A stretch of 64,000 nt of DNA from a bacterium. Its GTDB lineage: Bacteria > SZUA-79 > Acidulodesulfobacterales > Acidulodesulfobacteraceae. The stretch covers positions 61,170 to 125,169 of the forward strand of contig JAJYRF010000001.1 of the NCBI GenBank assembly GCA_021794255.1, read 5' to 3'. The notes beneath the pieces are model-generated. The model saw only the letters and a program-made list of their open reading frames with translations, did no database searches and was not told where the DNA came from. Made by a program: the position numbers and the translations under genes. Position 1 is the stretch's first letter; every line of letters starts with the position of its first letter. Positions 19,122 through 28,953 of this stretch are shown one piece after another.

Positions 19122-19904
19122 TTAAATTAATAATTTTCCTATAAATGAAACAAATCTTGAATCAGTTTTGTTTTTCCGATAGCTAAAATAATTTTCATTT
19201 TCATAATTACATAGATTTATATTATATATATTTTCTTTACGAAATCCTAAAGTTAAAAGAATATCTGCAATCGCGCCTTTTAAATCAAATAAATATTCTT
19301 CAAATCCCTCAGACATATAATTATAATTTTTGGTATTAGTTTGCCTTGCTTTAAAATAATTTTTATAACTTATGTTTTTGTTAATAAATTTTTCATATAA
19401 ATCTTTTTTGACTGTATAGCAATTTTTGCAAATTCCTGGACCTATAACGGCAATAATATTTTCAAGATTTAAATTGTAGTAGCCTGCAAGCATATTTTTA
19501 GCGTTAATTAAAATACCGTTATATGTTCCGCGCCATCCGCAGTGAACAGCTCCTACAGTTCCTGAAGTTTTATCGTAAAACAATAAAGGTATGCAATCTG
19601 CTGTTTTTATGCATAGCAAATAATCTTTTGACGATGTGAAAATCCCGTCTGCATCGTATATTTCTTTTTTCCCGAAAAATTTTTCAACATCCTGTTTTTC
19701 AATAGAAAGAACGGTATTGCCGTGAACCTGATTTAATTCCGCAATATTTACATCATTTTCATTTTTAATATAATAATTTAATTTTATTTCTTTTAAAAGG
19801 TCAAATCTTCTTTCTATATTTTTTGTTTGAAAATCAATTCTCTTGTCTCCAAAACCAAAAACAAGGTTATAATCAATATTAAATTTTTTATTTAAAAATA
19901 TCAT
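19122..19904 (-). CDS. pgeF: Peptidoglycan editing factor PgeF (YfiH, laccase-domain family)
   Basis: Multicopper-oxidase-fold (DUF152) protein. E. coli YfiH edits mis-incorporated residues in peptidoglycan precursors, and relatives act as purine nucleoside phosphorylases. The family markers are NQVHGNTV, CIKTADCIPLLFYD, VGAVHCGWRGTYNGI with the metal-binding Cys/His, and VIGPGICKNCYTV. The 260-residue length fits. The ATG lies inside a (TCATA)6 repeat that also holds the rluD stop, 11 bases away, so translation may be coupled. Confidence 0.9.
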   Translation of the reverse strand: MIFLNKKFNIDYNLVFGFGDKRIDFQTKNIERRFDLLKEIKLNYYIKNENDVNIAELNQVHGNTVLSIEKQDVEKFFGKKEIYDADGIFTSSKDYLLCIKTADCIPLLFYDKTSGTVGAVHCGWRGTYNGILINAKNMLAGYYNLNLENIIAVIGPGICKNCYTVKKDLYEKFINKNISYKNYFKARQTNTKNYNYMSEGFEEYLFDLKGAIADILLTLGFRKENIYNINLCNYENENYFSYRKNKTDSRFVSFIGKLLI

Positions 19905-19930
19905 ATCATATCATATCATATCATATCATA
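19901..19930. repeat. Pentanucleotide repeat (TCATA)6 across rluD stop and pgeF start
   Basis: Six perfect copies. The rluD stop (19916-19918) and the pgeF start (19902-19904) both fall inside. Slippage would change only the spacing between stop and start, not either reading frame. Confidence 0.9.
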
Positions 19931-20860
19931 TTCGGTATCTTTAAGCCCCCATGCCATATCTTGCGGAGGTTTTGCAGTAAAAATCATAATTTCATCCGTT
20001 TTTGGATGCAAAAAAGAAATTTTATATGCATGAAGCATTTGTCTATCAATAAAGTTAAATTTTTTAAATTCGGTTTTGTTTTTAGTTTCTATTTTTTTAT
20101 AAACTTTATCGCCTAATATCGGATGTCCCGCTTCTAGCATAGAAACCCTGATTTGATGAGTTCTGCCTGTAAGAGGATTTATTTCTAAAAGACTTATAAT
20201 ACCGTCTATGGTTTTTATAGTTTTAAATGAAGTAGCTGAATGTTTACCTTCAGTCTTTGATAATTTCATTTTAATTTTATTTTTAGGGTCTCTTTCAATA
20301 AATCCTTCAATTTTTCCTGTATTTTCCTGAAAAATACCATAAACTAAAGCTATATAAGTTTTTTTAATGATTCTATTTTTAAACTGCACCGCAAGCGCAT
20401 TATGCGATTCATCATTTTTTGCGATCAGCATAATTCCTGATGTGTCTTTGTCTAATCTATGAACTATGCCGGGTCTTTCAACGCCTCCTATACCTGAAAG
20501 ATTAGATATTTTACCGACCAAAGCGTTAACCAAGGTTTTTTCATATTCTCCTTTAGACGGATGTACGCTAATGCCCGCGGGTTTATTTATAACTGCTACC
20601 ATATTATCTTCGTAAATAATATCTACAGGAAAATCGAAAGGTTTCAATGTATCTTTTTTTATTTCAGGTTCCTTTACGCAAATAAATGCGCCTGTTTTAA
20701 TAATCAGCGAAGGTTTTTTTATTATTAAATTATTGACTGATACATTGCCTGCTTCAATTAATTTTTTTATAAATGACCTTGTAAACTTATTTAAATTATT
20801 TTTTAGAAATATGTCTAATCTAATATTTTCGCCAGATGAATAAAATGATTTTAATGCCAT
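19916..20860 (-). CDS. rluD: Ribosomal large-subunit pseudouridine synthase, RluD family
   Basis: Converts specific uridines of 23S rRNA to pseudouridine. An S4 RNA-binding domain (about residues 10-75) precedes the RluA-type catalytic domain, with the catalytic Asp in HRLDKDTSGIMLIAKN and the later GRTHQIRVSM motif. The 314-residue length is typical of RluD. Exact target positions cannot be read from the sequence. It starts 9 bases after the gpmI stop and ends 11 bases before the pgeF start. Confidence 0.92.
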   Translation of the reverse strand: MALKSFYSSGENIRLDIFLKNNLNKFTRSFIKKLIEAGNVSVNNLIIKKPSLIIKTGAFICVKEPEIKKDTLKPFDFPVDIIYEDNMVAVINKPAGISVHPSKGEYEKTLVNALVGKISNLSGIGGVERPGIVHRLDKDTSGIMLIAKNDESHNALAVQFKNRIIKKTYIALVYGIFQENTGKIEGFIERDPKNKIKMKLSKTEGKHSATSFKTIKTIDGIISLLEINPLTGRTHQIRVSMLEAGHPILGDKVYKKIETKNKTEFKKFNFIDRQMLHAYKISFLHPKTDEIMIFTAKPPQDMAWGLKDTEYDMI

Positions 20861-20869
20861 ATTTATATT

Positions 20870-22420
20870 TTACTCCCACAACACACGCCCTGTCATTTCC
20901 GCCGGTATATTAATATCTAAAAGTCTAAGTATTGTTGGCGCTATATCGGATAATCTTCCCGGTTTTAGTTCCGGAATTTCATTTTTATCATTTGAAATTA
21001 TGCAAAACGGAACAGGGTTTAGCGTATGGTTAGTCATAGGAGTGCCGTTATCGCCGTCTATCATGGTTTCGGCATTTCCATGGTCTGAGGTTACTATGCA
21101 AACTCCGTCATTTTCTAAAATAACTGGAATAATTTCGCTGAGGACGGAATTAACGGTTTCTACGGCTTTTACCGCAGCATCATAATTTCCGGTATGTCCA
21201 ACCATGTCGCAATTTGCAAAATTGCAAACAGATAAAGAATACTCATTAAGATTTAATTTTTCAATTAAAGCATCTTTAATTTTATAAGCGCTCATTTCAG
21301 GTATTAAATCATATGTTCTATATTCTCGAGGAGAAGGTATTAACAGTCTGTCCTCATTTTTAAAGGGTTCTTCGCGCCCGCAATTAAAAAAATAAGTTAC
21401 ATGCGCATATTTTTCAGTTTCTGCTATTCTGAGTTGTTTTAAATTATTATCGGAAATTACTTCGCCTAATATATTTTTATAATTTTGCAGTTCAATAATA
21501 TATTTGTTTTTAAAAGAATCGTCATATTTAGTCATAGATATAAAATTTTTAACAGGTTTAAATGAACCTCTATCAAAAAAATTAAATATTTCTAAAGAAA
21601 GAGCTTCCGTTATTTCTTTTGCTCTATCTGCTCTAAAATTTATAAAAAGAACCCCGTCTTCAGTATTAATTCTGCCATCCTTAGTATCGTTATTTTGTTT
21701 TATTATAGACGGTTTTATAAATTCGTCGGTAATTCCTTGTGAATAATTATAGTTTATTGCCTCAAAAACATCATTGTATTTCCTCCCTTCTGACTTTGTA
21801 AGCATATTAAAGGCAATTTGCACTCTATCCCATCTTGTATCCCTGTCCATAGCGTAAAAACGGCCTATTAAACTTGTAACTAATGCTTTTCCTTCGGTTT
21901 TTTTAATGCCGTTTAATAGTTTTTTTAGAAAAGTTTCAGAACTTTTAGGCGGTGAATCCCTGCCGTCTAAAAAACCATGGATGTAGATTTCTTTTGCATT
22001 ATTTTCATAAAAAAAATTTATAAAATATAATAAATGGCTTAACTCTGCATGGACTCCGCTTTCTGAAATTAAGCCGATTAAATGGATTCTTCCGTTTCCC
22101 TGCTTGACTGAATTTAAAAAATTTAATAAAATCTTATTGTTTTTTAAAGTATTATTTTCTATTTCATAATTAATTTTAGTTAAATCCTGCATTAATATTC
22201 GTCCAGCACCTATATTTGAATGACCTACTTCCGAATTGCCCATAGTGTCGGAGGGAAGCCCTACATCTTTTCCGTGAGTTTTTAGAGAGGTAAAAGGATA
22301 CTGTTGAAAAATTCCGTTTATAAAATCGGCATTTGCGTTTTTTATTGCATTACCATACATTTTATCAGATAAACCAAATCCGTCAAGTATTATTAAAGCA
22401 ACGCTTTTATATTTTTTCAT
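20870..22420 (-). CDS. gpmI: 2,3-bisphosphoglycerate-independent phosphoglycerate mutase
   Basis: Interconverts 3- and 2-phosphoglycerate in glycolysis/gluconeogenesis, using two Mn ions and a phosphoserine. The N-terminal metal site LIILDGFGLS, the catalytic Ser in MGNSEVGHSNIGAGR, HGFLDGRDSPP, and the C-terminal metal sites NFANCDMVGHTG and TSDHGNAETM are all visible. The 516-residue length matches the family. It is in a minus-strand run after the LapA/LapB-like gene. Confidence 0.96.
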   Translation of the reverse strand: MKKYKSVALIILDGFGLSDKMYGNAIKNANADFINGIFQQYPFTSLKTHGKDVGLPSDTMGNSEVGHSNIGAGRILMQDLTKINYEIENNTLKNNKILLNFLNSVKQGNGRIHLIGLISESGVHAELSHLLYFINFFYENNAKEIYIHGFLDGRDSPPKSSETFLKKLLNGIKKTEGKALVTSLIGRFYAMDRDTRWDRVQIAFNMLTKSEGRKYNDVFEAINYNYSQGITDEFIKPSIIKQNNDTKDGRINTEDGVLFINFRADRAKEITEALSLEIFNFFDRGSFKPVKNFISMTKYDDSFKNKYIIELQNYKNILGEVISDNNLKQLRIAETEKYAHVTYFFNCGREEPFKNEDRLLIPSPREYRTYDLIPEMSAYKIKDALIEKLNLNEYSLSVCNFANCDMVGHTGNYDAAVKAVETVNSVLSEIIPVILENDGVCIVTSDHGNAETMIDGDNGTPMTNHTLNPVPFCIISNDKNEIPELKPGRLSDIAPTILRLLDINIPAEMTGRVLWE

Positions 22421-22522
22421 TAAATTATTATTTTATATTTATAATATGATTTATTAATTTTGAGATATAATTTTAGATGATTTTAATGTCTTACTTGCTT
22501 AGTTGTTTAGTTAGTCTTATAA

Positions 22523-22560
22523 AATTTTATTATTAATTAATAATGATAAATAATAAAATT
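22523..22560 (-). terminator. 12-bp A+T inverted repeat at the end of the LapA/LapB-like gene
   Basis: AATTTTATTATT (22523-22534) and AATAATAAAATT (22549-22560) are perfect inverted copies around a 14-base loop, overlapping the stop codon region. It could slow or end transcription before gpmI, 139 bases further on. Confidence 0.35.
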
Positions 22561-23923
22561 ATGATAAATTAAAAATATTTTGCGGTTCTTCTTTTGCAAA
22601 AGATTCATACAAAGAATTTGATCTAATATTCATTGTATTCCATGAAAAGCAAGAAGGACATAAGCTTATATATATCAATGAACTGTAATTACATTTAGAA
22701 CATACGAACGGTAATTTTACAGGATATTGATTTTTTAACGCTTTTCTTAAAGAAGATGCGGCTTCGTTTGTTTTCCCTCTTTTTAAATAGCATTCGCCAA
22801 GCAGAAGATATAATGAGTTATCTTTAAATATAGAAGCGGGGATAGTTTTTAGATTAGATATAGCTTCGTCAACCATTTCAATACGCACGTAAAATTTTGC
22901 AAGAAATAATATATATTCCCATTTTTCAGGATTATTATATATAAGCTCCTGATAAAATTTTATTATGTTCTGAGGTCTGTTCATTTTAATTGCGACATCT
23001 TCCATTTTTATAATTATTGCAAAACTATTTGTTTTCAAATAAGCTTTTTCCCATAGTTTAAATGCCTCATTTGCTTTATCCTTTTTTACTAAAATATCGC
23101 CAAGTGATACATAAGCGCCTGCAAAGTATTTATCCTGAGAGATAACTTGATTAAATCTTTTTGCGGACCTTTCTAAATCATTTTCATTTTCAAGAAGAAA
23201 TTTTCCAAATTCATATTTTAATCCTATTAAATCCCTTTCTTCTTTTTTATTAATATTTTTGTCTTTGGATTGGCTTAAAAAAAGTTTTGACATTTTATAA
23301 GCATTTTTCCATTCCGAATTTTTTATATATAAATCTTTAAGCTGCAGTACCGCATATAGATTATCTGGAGCAATTTCAACAGCTTTATTAAAAAAAGATG
23401 CCGCTTTTTCATAATTTTTATTAAGCTTATATAAGTTCCCGGCTTCATTAAGCGCCTTTACATTATTTCCATCTATTTCAAGTATTTTATTAATAAATGT
23501 TTCGGCAGATTTAAAATCTCCCTTATGTTTATATATTTTAAATAATAAAAGATATGCTTTAATGCTATTGTCATATTTAGACATGTATTTTTTTAAAATA
23601 TCAATTGCTTTGTCATATTGGGCTTTAATATATAAATATTCGGCTTTGTCAATTGAATTGTCTATCTCTGTAATAATAAACTGTTTTTTATTTTTTACTA
23701 AATTTTTTAGATAAATGGTAATATTTTTTATTAGAGTAATAATAAGAAATAACAAAATACCTATTAAAAAAGCGGCAAAAATATAAAAAATTAAATAATA
23801 ATCTACTGTGTTATGGTTTCCAGGGAGATAATGAAACGGGATTTTTATCGGATTTAAAACATAAAGATATTCAAAAAAAGCAACGAGTATTAAAATTAAT
23901 ACAAAAAGGACTATTAAGTACAT
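22559..23923 (-). CDS. LapA/LapB-like fusion: two membrane helices, TPR array, rubredoxin-like zinc site
   Basis: Residues 1-75 hold two membrane helices joined by a loop with LNPIKIPFHYL, a pattern like LapA (DUF1049). A TPR array follows at about 85-410. The C-terminus has two CxxC pairs (CSKCNYSS...CPSCFSW) like the rubredoxin-type metal site of LapB (YciM). In E. coli, LapA and LapB are separate inner-membrane proteins that control LpxC turnover and LPS assembly; here they look fused. The role in lipid A control is inferred. A generic TPR protein is the alternative. It is the first gene of the minus-strand run leading to rho. Confidence 0.75.
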   Translation of the reverse strand: MYLIVLFVLILILVAFFEYLYVLNPIKIPFHYLPGNHNTVDYYLIFYIFAAFLIGILLFLIITLIKNITIYLKNLVKNKKQFIITEIDNSIDKAEYLYIKAQYDKAIDILKKYMSKYDNSIKAYLLLFKIYKHKGDFKSAETFINKILEIDGNNVKALNEAGNLYKLNKNYEKAASFFNKAVEIAPDNLYAVLQLKDLYIKNSEWKNAYKMSKLFLSQSKDKNINKKEERDLIGLKYEFGKFLLENENDLERSAKRFNQVISQDKYFAGAYVSLGDILVKKDKANEAFKLWEKAYLKTNSFAIIIKMEDVAIKMNRPQNIIKFYQELIYNNPEKWEYILFLAKFYVRIEMVDEAISNLKTIPASIFKDNSLYLLLGECYLKRGKTNEAASSLRKALKNQYPVKLPFVCSKCNYSSLIYISLCPSCFSWNTMNIRSNSLYESFAKEEPQNIFNLS

Positions 23924-24167
23924 ATAAATTTTATTATATATTATATACTATTTTATTATTTTTCAATTAATAAACTAATGATATTGAAGATTATTAATTT
24001 ATATTATTAAAGTTGGTATATTATTAATATTTTATGATGCAGATATTCATCTCTCTCTAAAATCTCTAAAATTATAATTATCATTTGAATTTGAGTATAT
24101 TACTAATATTTTATTATATATAAGCTATCAAAATATTTGTAATATTCAGGGCTTATTTTAGTAATAC

Positions 24168-24575
24168 TCAGTCTTTATCTTCTATGATAAGCTCTTTAGC
24201 ATCCGGCCATAAATTTTCAAGATTATAAAAAAATCTGTAAGATTCAAGAAAAATATGTATTATTATATCGCCGTAATCCATTGCAACCCATCTTGAAGTA
24301 TTAATTCCGTCAATTGCTATAGGTTTTCTTTTTACGGATGTTAAAATATTATCGGCAATAGCTGAAACCTGCCTATCGGATGTTCCGCTTGCAATAATGA
24401 TAAAATCTGCAAGCTGTGAAACTTTTCTAATATCAAGAACTATGATATTTTTCGCATTTTTATCGGATAGATAATTTATAACCGCTCTTATTTCTTTATT
24501 AGTTCTTTTAAATTTTTTCCTTATGATTTTTTTGTTGCTTTCAATATTTTCTTTTTCTAATGTTATTAAATTCAC
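24168..24575 (-). CDS. rsfS: Ribosomal silencing factor RsfS
   Basis: Binds ribosomal protein L14 on the 50S subunit and blocks subunit joining under starvation. The family core is visible: VLDIRKVSQLADFIIIASG, TSDRQVSAIADNI, and the C-terminal WVAMDYGDIIIHIFLESYRFFYNLENLW. The start is probably GTG at 24575, giving 135 residues; a later start is possible because the first 25 residues are Lys-rich and not conserved. It follows nadD by 92 bases, a common arrangement. Confidence 0.9.
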   Translation of the reverse strand: MNLITLEKENIESNKKIIRKKFKRTNKEIRAVINYLSDKNAKNIIVLDIRKVSQLADFIIIASGTSDRQVSAIADNILTSVKRKPIAIDGINTSRWVAMDYGDIIIHIFLESYRFFYNLENLWPDAKELIIEDKD

Positions 24576-24667
24576 GGATTTTATTTTTATTATTTTATAA
24601 TTAAGTTTGATGCTTATATTATATACTATGATATAAAAAATTTTGTATTTAATTTTAATTATGCGAA

Positions 24668-25327
24668 TTATACATATATGTTATTGTTTATTATATATTC
24701 AATTATATCATTTGGCAAGAGGAAACGGTTAGATAATTTTTTTTTAAAATTATTTCTTATTTTTGTTGAAGATATATCTAGTTTAGTAACTTCAAATAAT
24801 ATTATTAATCTATTTTCAGGGAATATTATTAATCTATTATGCGCAATATCGGTTTTAATTTTATTTTGAACGGTATCGGGAATATATTTTGCAATGGCAG
24901 CTAAATTTTCAGGCATTGTTTTTATATTCATATCTCTGCTTATAATTATAAAGCTAGTCATCTCGAAAAGCAAATAACTATTTTTCCAGTTTCTTATTTC
25001 AGTAAAAGCCTCAAATCCTATAATAAAAAAAAGTTCGTCGTCAGGATATTTTTCTTTTAATTCTTTTATAGTATTGTAAGAAAAAGATATTCCGCCCATT
25101 TTCATTTCAATATCGGACGTTTCAAATTTAGAATTATCTTTTATTGCCATTTTTACCATTTCAAATCTATTTTTAGAATTTTTTGCAGTTTCATTTTTGT
25201 TTGAAGTAATATTAGACGGTATAAATATTATTTTATCAAGAGGCATGCCTTCAATAAGTTCTTCGCCTGTTCTTAAGTGGCCAAAATGAATAGGATTGAA
25301 TGATCCGCCGAATATTCCTATCTTCAT
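24668..25327 (-). CDS. nadD: Nicotinate-nucleotide adenylyltransferase
   Basis: Adenylates nicotinate mononucleotide in NAD synthesis. It has the nucleotidyltransferase motif GIFGGSFNPIHFGHL at the N-terminus and the C-terminal ISSTKIRNN motif. The 219-residue length is usual. Its ATG overlaps the proA stop by 4 bases (ATGA), which suggests translational coupling. Confidence 0.94.
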   Translation of the reverse strand: MKIGIFGGSFNPIHFGHLRTGEELIEGMPLDKIIFIPSNITSNKNETAKNSKNRFEMVKMAIKDNSKFETSDIEMKMGGISFSYNTIKELKEKYPDDELFFIIGFEAFTEIRNWKNSYLLFEMTSFIIISRDMNIKTMPENLAAIAKYIPDTVQNKIKTDIAHNRLIIFPENRLIILFEVTKLDISSTKIRNNFKKKLSNRFLLPNDIIEYIINNNIYV

Positions 25328-26595
25328 AATCTTGTCTGGTAATTTCCGAAAACCACGAATTTTGTTGTAGTGAGTTCTTTCGCTCCCATTGGACCGTATG
25401 CATGTATTTTTGATGTAGATATACCTATTTCCGCCCCAAGTCCAAGCTCAAATCCATCGTTAAATCTTGTTGATGCATTTATTAAAACGCAGGAAGAATT
25501 GACTTTTCTAATAAAATCCATTGCATTTGTATAATTTTCCGTTATTATTGCTTCGGTATGATTTGACCCGTGTTTTTTTATATGTTCAATAGCAGATTCA
25601 ATATTGTTAACGGATTTGATTGATAAAATGAGGTCTAAGTATTCTTCATTCCAATCATTATCGGAAGCGGCAGTTATGAATTTAAATTTATTTTTAAATA
25701 TATTTAAAAGGTTGTCGTCAAGTCTTGTTTCTACTCCTTTGCTATGTAATTCTTTTAATAGGACAGGCATAAATTTGTCCGTTATTTTTTCATGGACTAA
25801 AAGCGTTTCCAGAGCATTACATACGGAAGGTCTTTGAACTTTAGCGTTTATAACAATTTTAACGGCTTTTTGGATATCGCAGGCTTCATCTATATAAATA
25901 TGGCAGATACCTTTATCATGTTTGACCACAGGAATTTTTGAGTTTTCTGTTACGAATGAAATTAATCCCTCGCCGCCTCTCGGTATTATAAGGTCAATAT
26001 ATTTTTTTTTTGATATAAGTTCTATAACCGCCGATCGGTCTGTATAAGGAACCATTGATATAGTATCCTCAGGCAATTTGTTTTTCCTTAAAGCTTCTTT
26101 TATAATATAAATTAAAGCAAGGTTAGAGTTGATAGCTTCGGAACCGCCTCTCAAAACCGCCGCATTGCCTGATAGCAGGCAGAGTATAGAAGCGTCTATC
26201 GTGACATTAGGTCTTGATTCATAAATTATACCTATTACTCCAAGCGGAATCCGCATTTTCCCGACCATAAGACCGTTAGGTCTTATGGATATATTTTCAA
26301 TTTCACCTATAGGGTCTTTTATTTTCTTGACATCTTCTATAGATTCAATCATTGAATCTATAGTGCTATCGCTGATAGTCAACCTGTCTATTAAGGATTC
26401 TTTAAGCGAATGAATTCTAGCGTTTTTTATATCTTTTAAGTTTTCCGATATTAAAAATTCTTTTTTATCTATAAGTAATTTTTCAATATCATTAAGCAGG
26501 TTGAGCTTAATTGAACTGTTTGAATTTGCAATAAATCTGCTTGCTTCATATGTTTGCTTTGCAATAATTTCTATGCTGATATTTTGATTATTCAT
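25324..26595 (-). CDS. proA: Gamma-glutamyl phosphate reductase
   Basis: Reduces gamma-glutamyl phosphate to glutamate semialdehyde with NADPH, the second step of proline synthesis. It has an aldehyde-dehydrogenase-type fold with the nucleophilic Cys in QRPSVCNALETLLVH, plus GVIGIIYESRPNVT and the C-terminal FNDGFELGLGAEIGISTSK. The 423-residue length is normal. It follows proB by 27 bases. Confidence 0.96.
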   Translation of the reverse strand: MNNQNISIEIIAKQTYEASRFIANSNSSIKLNLLNDIEKLLIDKKEFLISENLKDIKNARIHSLKESLIDRLTISDSTIDSMIESIEDVKKIKDPIGEIENISIRPNGLMVGKMRIPLGVIGIIYESRPNVTIDASILCLLSGNAAVLRGGSEAINSNLALIYIIKEALRKNKLPEDTISMVPYTDRSAVIELISKKKYIDLIIPRGGEGLISFVTENSKIPVVKHDKGICHIYIDEACDIQKAVKIVINAKVQRPSVCNALETLLVHEKITDKFMPVLLKELHSKGVETRLDDNLLNIFKNKFKFITAASDNDWNEEYLDLILSIKSVNNIESAIEHIKKHGSNHTEAIITENYTNAMDFIRKVNSSCVLINASTRFNDGFELGLGAEIGISTSKIHAYGPMGAKELTTTKFVVFGNYQTRL

Positions 26596-26622
26596 AATTA
26601 TTCATAACCTTATATTAAAATA

Positions 26623-27777
26623 TTAGAGGATTACCATATTATTTTTATGAACGGCTATTCCTATTCCGTTGGCATTTATGCTATTTAATATTAATTGAAT
26701 TTCGCTTGATTTTAATCCTTTAATTTTTTTGATTTCTTCCGCATCAAAATTAGAGATTCCGGCGGCAATAATTTTATTTTGTTCATTAGCGATATATACG
26801 CCGTCATGTTTTTTAAAATTACCCTTAACGTCTATAACGCCGCTTGCAAGCAAACTTTTATTATTGAGAAGAATAGCTTCTTCCGCACCTTTATCGCAGA
26901 TTAACGAACCATTTTTTTCCATGCCGAATATAAGCCAGTGTTTTTTCTTGTTAATATCTTCGCTGGAAGATAAAATAAATGTTCCCGTGATTTCCCCGTT
27001 TGATATATCTTCGAGGACTTTTTTGTCTTTCCCTGAAGCAATAATAGTATCTATTCCGGCTTCCGAAGCAATATAAGCCGACTCAAGTTTTGATTTCATA
27101 CCTCCGGTTCCGTGAATACTTTTTGAATTATCTTTAAAATCAGAAATAAAATGTTTTATATTGTCTATTATTTTTATCTGATTTGCAAATTTGTCTAAAT
27201 ATGGATTTTTATCATAAACTCCGTTAACATTAGATAATATTATTAAAAGATCTGCGCATGATAGATTGGCAGTTAGCGCAGAAAGATAATCATTATCTGA
27301 AAATTTAATTTCTTCGGTTGCTATAGTGTCGTTTTCATTAATAATCGGAACAACATCATTTTTTAATAATTCATAAATAGTATTTCTTGCGTTGGTAAAT
27401 CTTTTTCTTGACGATATATCATCTTTGGTTAAAAGAATTTGAGCAGTTTTTATATTATATTTTTTAAAATAGGATGAATAAGTTTTCATAAGAAGAGATT
27501 GTCCGCAAGAAGCTAAAGCCTGTTTTTGAGGAATAGTCAAAAAATTAGCGGATGTCTCAATATTGAGAACATTTCTTCCTGCCGCAATTGCCCCGGATGA
27601 AACTAAAATAATTTCTTTTCTTTTTAATTTTAAAGCATTAATAAACCATGTAATTTTTCTAAATGATGCAGTGGATAGCTTACCCTCGCTGTTAATTAAA
27701 ACTTGAGTTCCTATTTTTACTACTATTCTTTTTTTTAAATTAAAGAAATCATTATTTTTATTAATAATTTCAGTCAT
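26623..27777 (-). CDS. proB: Glutamate 5-kinase with PUA domain
   Basis: Phosphorylates glutamate in the first step of proline synthesis. The amino-acid-kinase domain (about residues 1-265) shows VVKIGTQVLI, VSSGAIAAGRNVL, INENDTIATEEI and IHGTGGMKSKLESA. A PUA domain fills the C-terminus (about 280-365). At 384 residues it matches the two-domain form, which is usually feedback-inhibited by proline. Confidence 0.95.
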   Translation of the reverse strand: MTEIINKNNDFFNLKKRIVVKIGTQVLINSEGKLSTASFRKITWFINALKLKRKEIILVSSGAIAAGRNVLNIETSANFLTIPQKQALASCGQSLLMKTYSSYFKKYNIKTAQILLTKDDISSRKRFTNARNTIYELLKNDVVPIINENDTIATEEIKFSDNDYLSALTANLSCADLLIILSNVNGVYDKNPYLDKFANQIKIIDNIKHFISDFKDNSKSIHGTGGMKSKLESAYIASEAGIDTIIASGKDKKVLEDISNGEITGTFILSSSEDINKKKHWLIFGMEKNGSLICDKGAEEAILLNNKSLLASGVIDVKGNFKKHDGVYIANEQNKIIAAGISNFDAEEIKKIKGLKSSEIQLILNSINANGIGIAVHKNNMVIL

Positions 27778-27945
27778 TATTTTAAATTTTTAATTCAAGC
27801 TTAATTTAATTTTTATTAAGCATGCAACTTATATTATATATTAATATTTGAGTTATAATTTATTTATATAATTAATTGTTAATTTTATAAGTTTTTAATT
27901 TTAGCATAATTTATTTAACCGTTTATTAATTTGTTATTTAATGAT

Positions 27946-28953
27946 TTAGCAATCGACCAATAATTTTAATTTTGCTTTTAATTCATTTAACCCTATATTT
28001 TGAGAAGCAGATATAAATAATAACTCAATCCCCGAAGGATTCAGGTATTCGGTTATTTTATTTTTAATATTATTATATTCCTTTTTATTTTTTATTGTAT
28101 CAATTTTATTTATAACGACAATTTGTTTTTTTATCAATATATCTTTGTTAAATTTATTTATTTCGTTAATGACGATATTAAATTTGTTTATAATTTCATC
28201 AGGTTTGCCTATTTCTATTAAATGTAATAAAATTTTAGCTCTCTCAATATGCTTTAAGAAAATTATACCTAATCCGTATCCGTCCGAAGCTCCTTCCATA
28301 ATACCCGGTATATCGACTATAACAAAAGATTTGCCTGTTTCTTCATCTATAGATACGCCGAGATTCGGAGATTTTGTAGTAAAAGGATAAGAAGATATTT
28401 CAGGATGACTTTTGGACAGTTTAGAAATCAGCGTAGATTTTCCTGCATTAGGAAGACCGATTATTCCAATGTCCCCTATACTTTTTAGAACAAGGTATAT
28501 TTTTTTAGTTTCTCCCGGCATTCCAGGCTGTGAAAAGCGGGGTCTTCTATTAGTAGAAGATTTAAAAAAGGCATTTCCTTTGCCGCCTATACCTCCTTTG
28601 CAGATAATAAATTTCGCACCGTCTTCAGTAAGGTCTACTATAATTTCGTTTGTTTCAAAATCAATTACTGAAGTTCCTATAGGAACTTTTATATTAATAC
28701 TATGTCCGTTTCTTCCTTTTTTGTTTACGCCCTGCCCGCTCTCTCCGTTTTCAGCAGGATATTTAGGTTTATATTTAAAATCAAGAAGGCTTAAAACATT
28801 GTGATCTGCGATAATAATAACATCTCCGCCATCGCCTCCTTCTCCGCCGTCCGGTCCGCCCTTCGGGATAAACCGTTCACGCCTAAAACTAACCGCGCCT
28901 TTTCCTCCATTTCCCGAAACAACGGTTATTAAAACATTGTCTATAAATTTCAT
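27946..28953 (-). CDS. obgE: GTPase ObgE/CgtA
   Basis: Essential GTPase of 50S ribosome assembly and stress control. The glycine-rich Obg domain (about residues 1-160, with GGKGAVSFRRERFIPKGG and GGDGGDVIIIAD) is followed by the G domain: G1 GLPNAGKST, G3 DIPGIMEGA, G4 NKID. The C-terminus is short. I chose the ATG at 28953 rather than a TTG three codons upstream, because MKFIDNV is the usual Obg start. It follows rplU-rpmA, the conserved order, but after a long spacer of about 370 bases. Confidence 0.95.
   Translation of the reverse strand: MKFIDNVLITVVSGNGGKGAVSFRRERFIPKGGPDGGEGGDGGDVIIIADHNVLSLLDFKYKPKYPAENGESGQGVNKKGRNGHSINIKVPIGTSVIDFETNEIIVDLTEDGAKFIICKGGIGGKGNAFFKSSTNRRPRFSQPGMPGETKKIYLVLKSIGDIGIIGLPNAGKSTLISKLSKSHPEISSYPFTTKSPNLGVSIDEETGKSFVIVDIPGIMEGASDGYGLGIIFLKHIERAKILLHLIEIGKPDEIINKFNIVINEINKFNKDILIKKQIVVINKIDTIKNKKEYNNIKNKITEYLNPSGIELLFISASQNIGLNELKAKLKLLVDC

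Noticed and set aside
28412..28804. 130-residue plus-strand frame opposite obgE
   Set aside because: The Pro/Leu/Ser-rich translation is the complement of the Gly-rich Obg domain.
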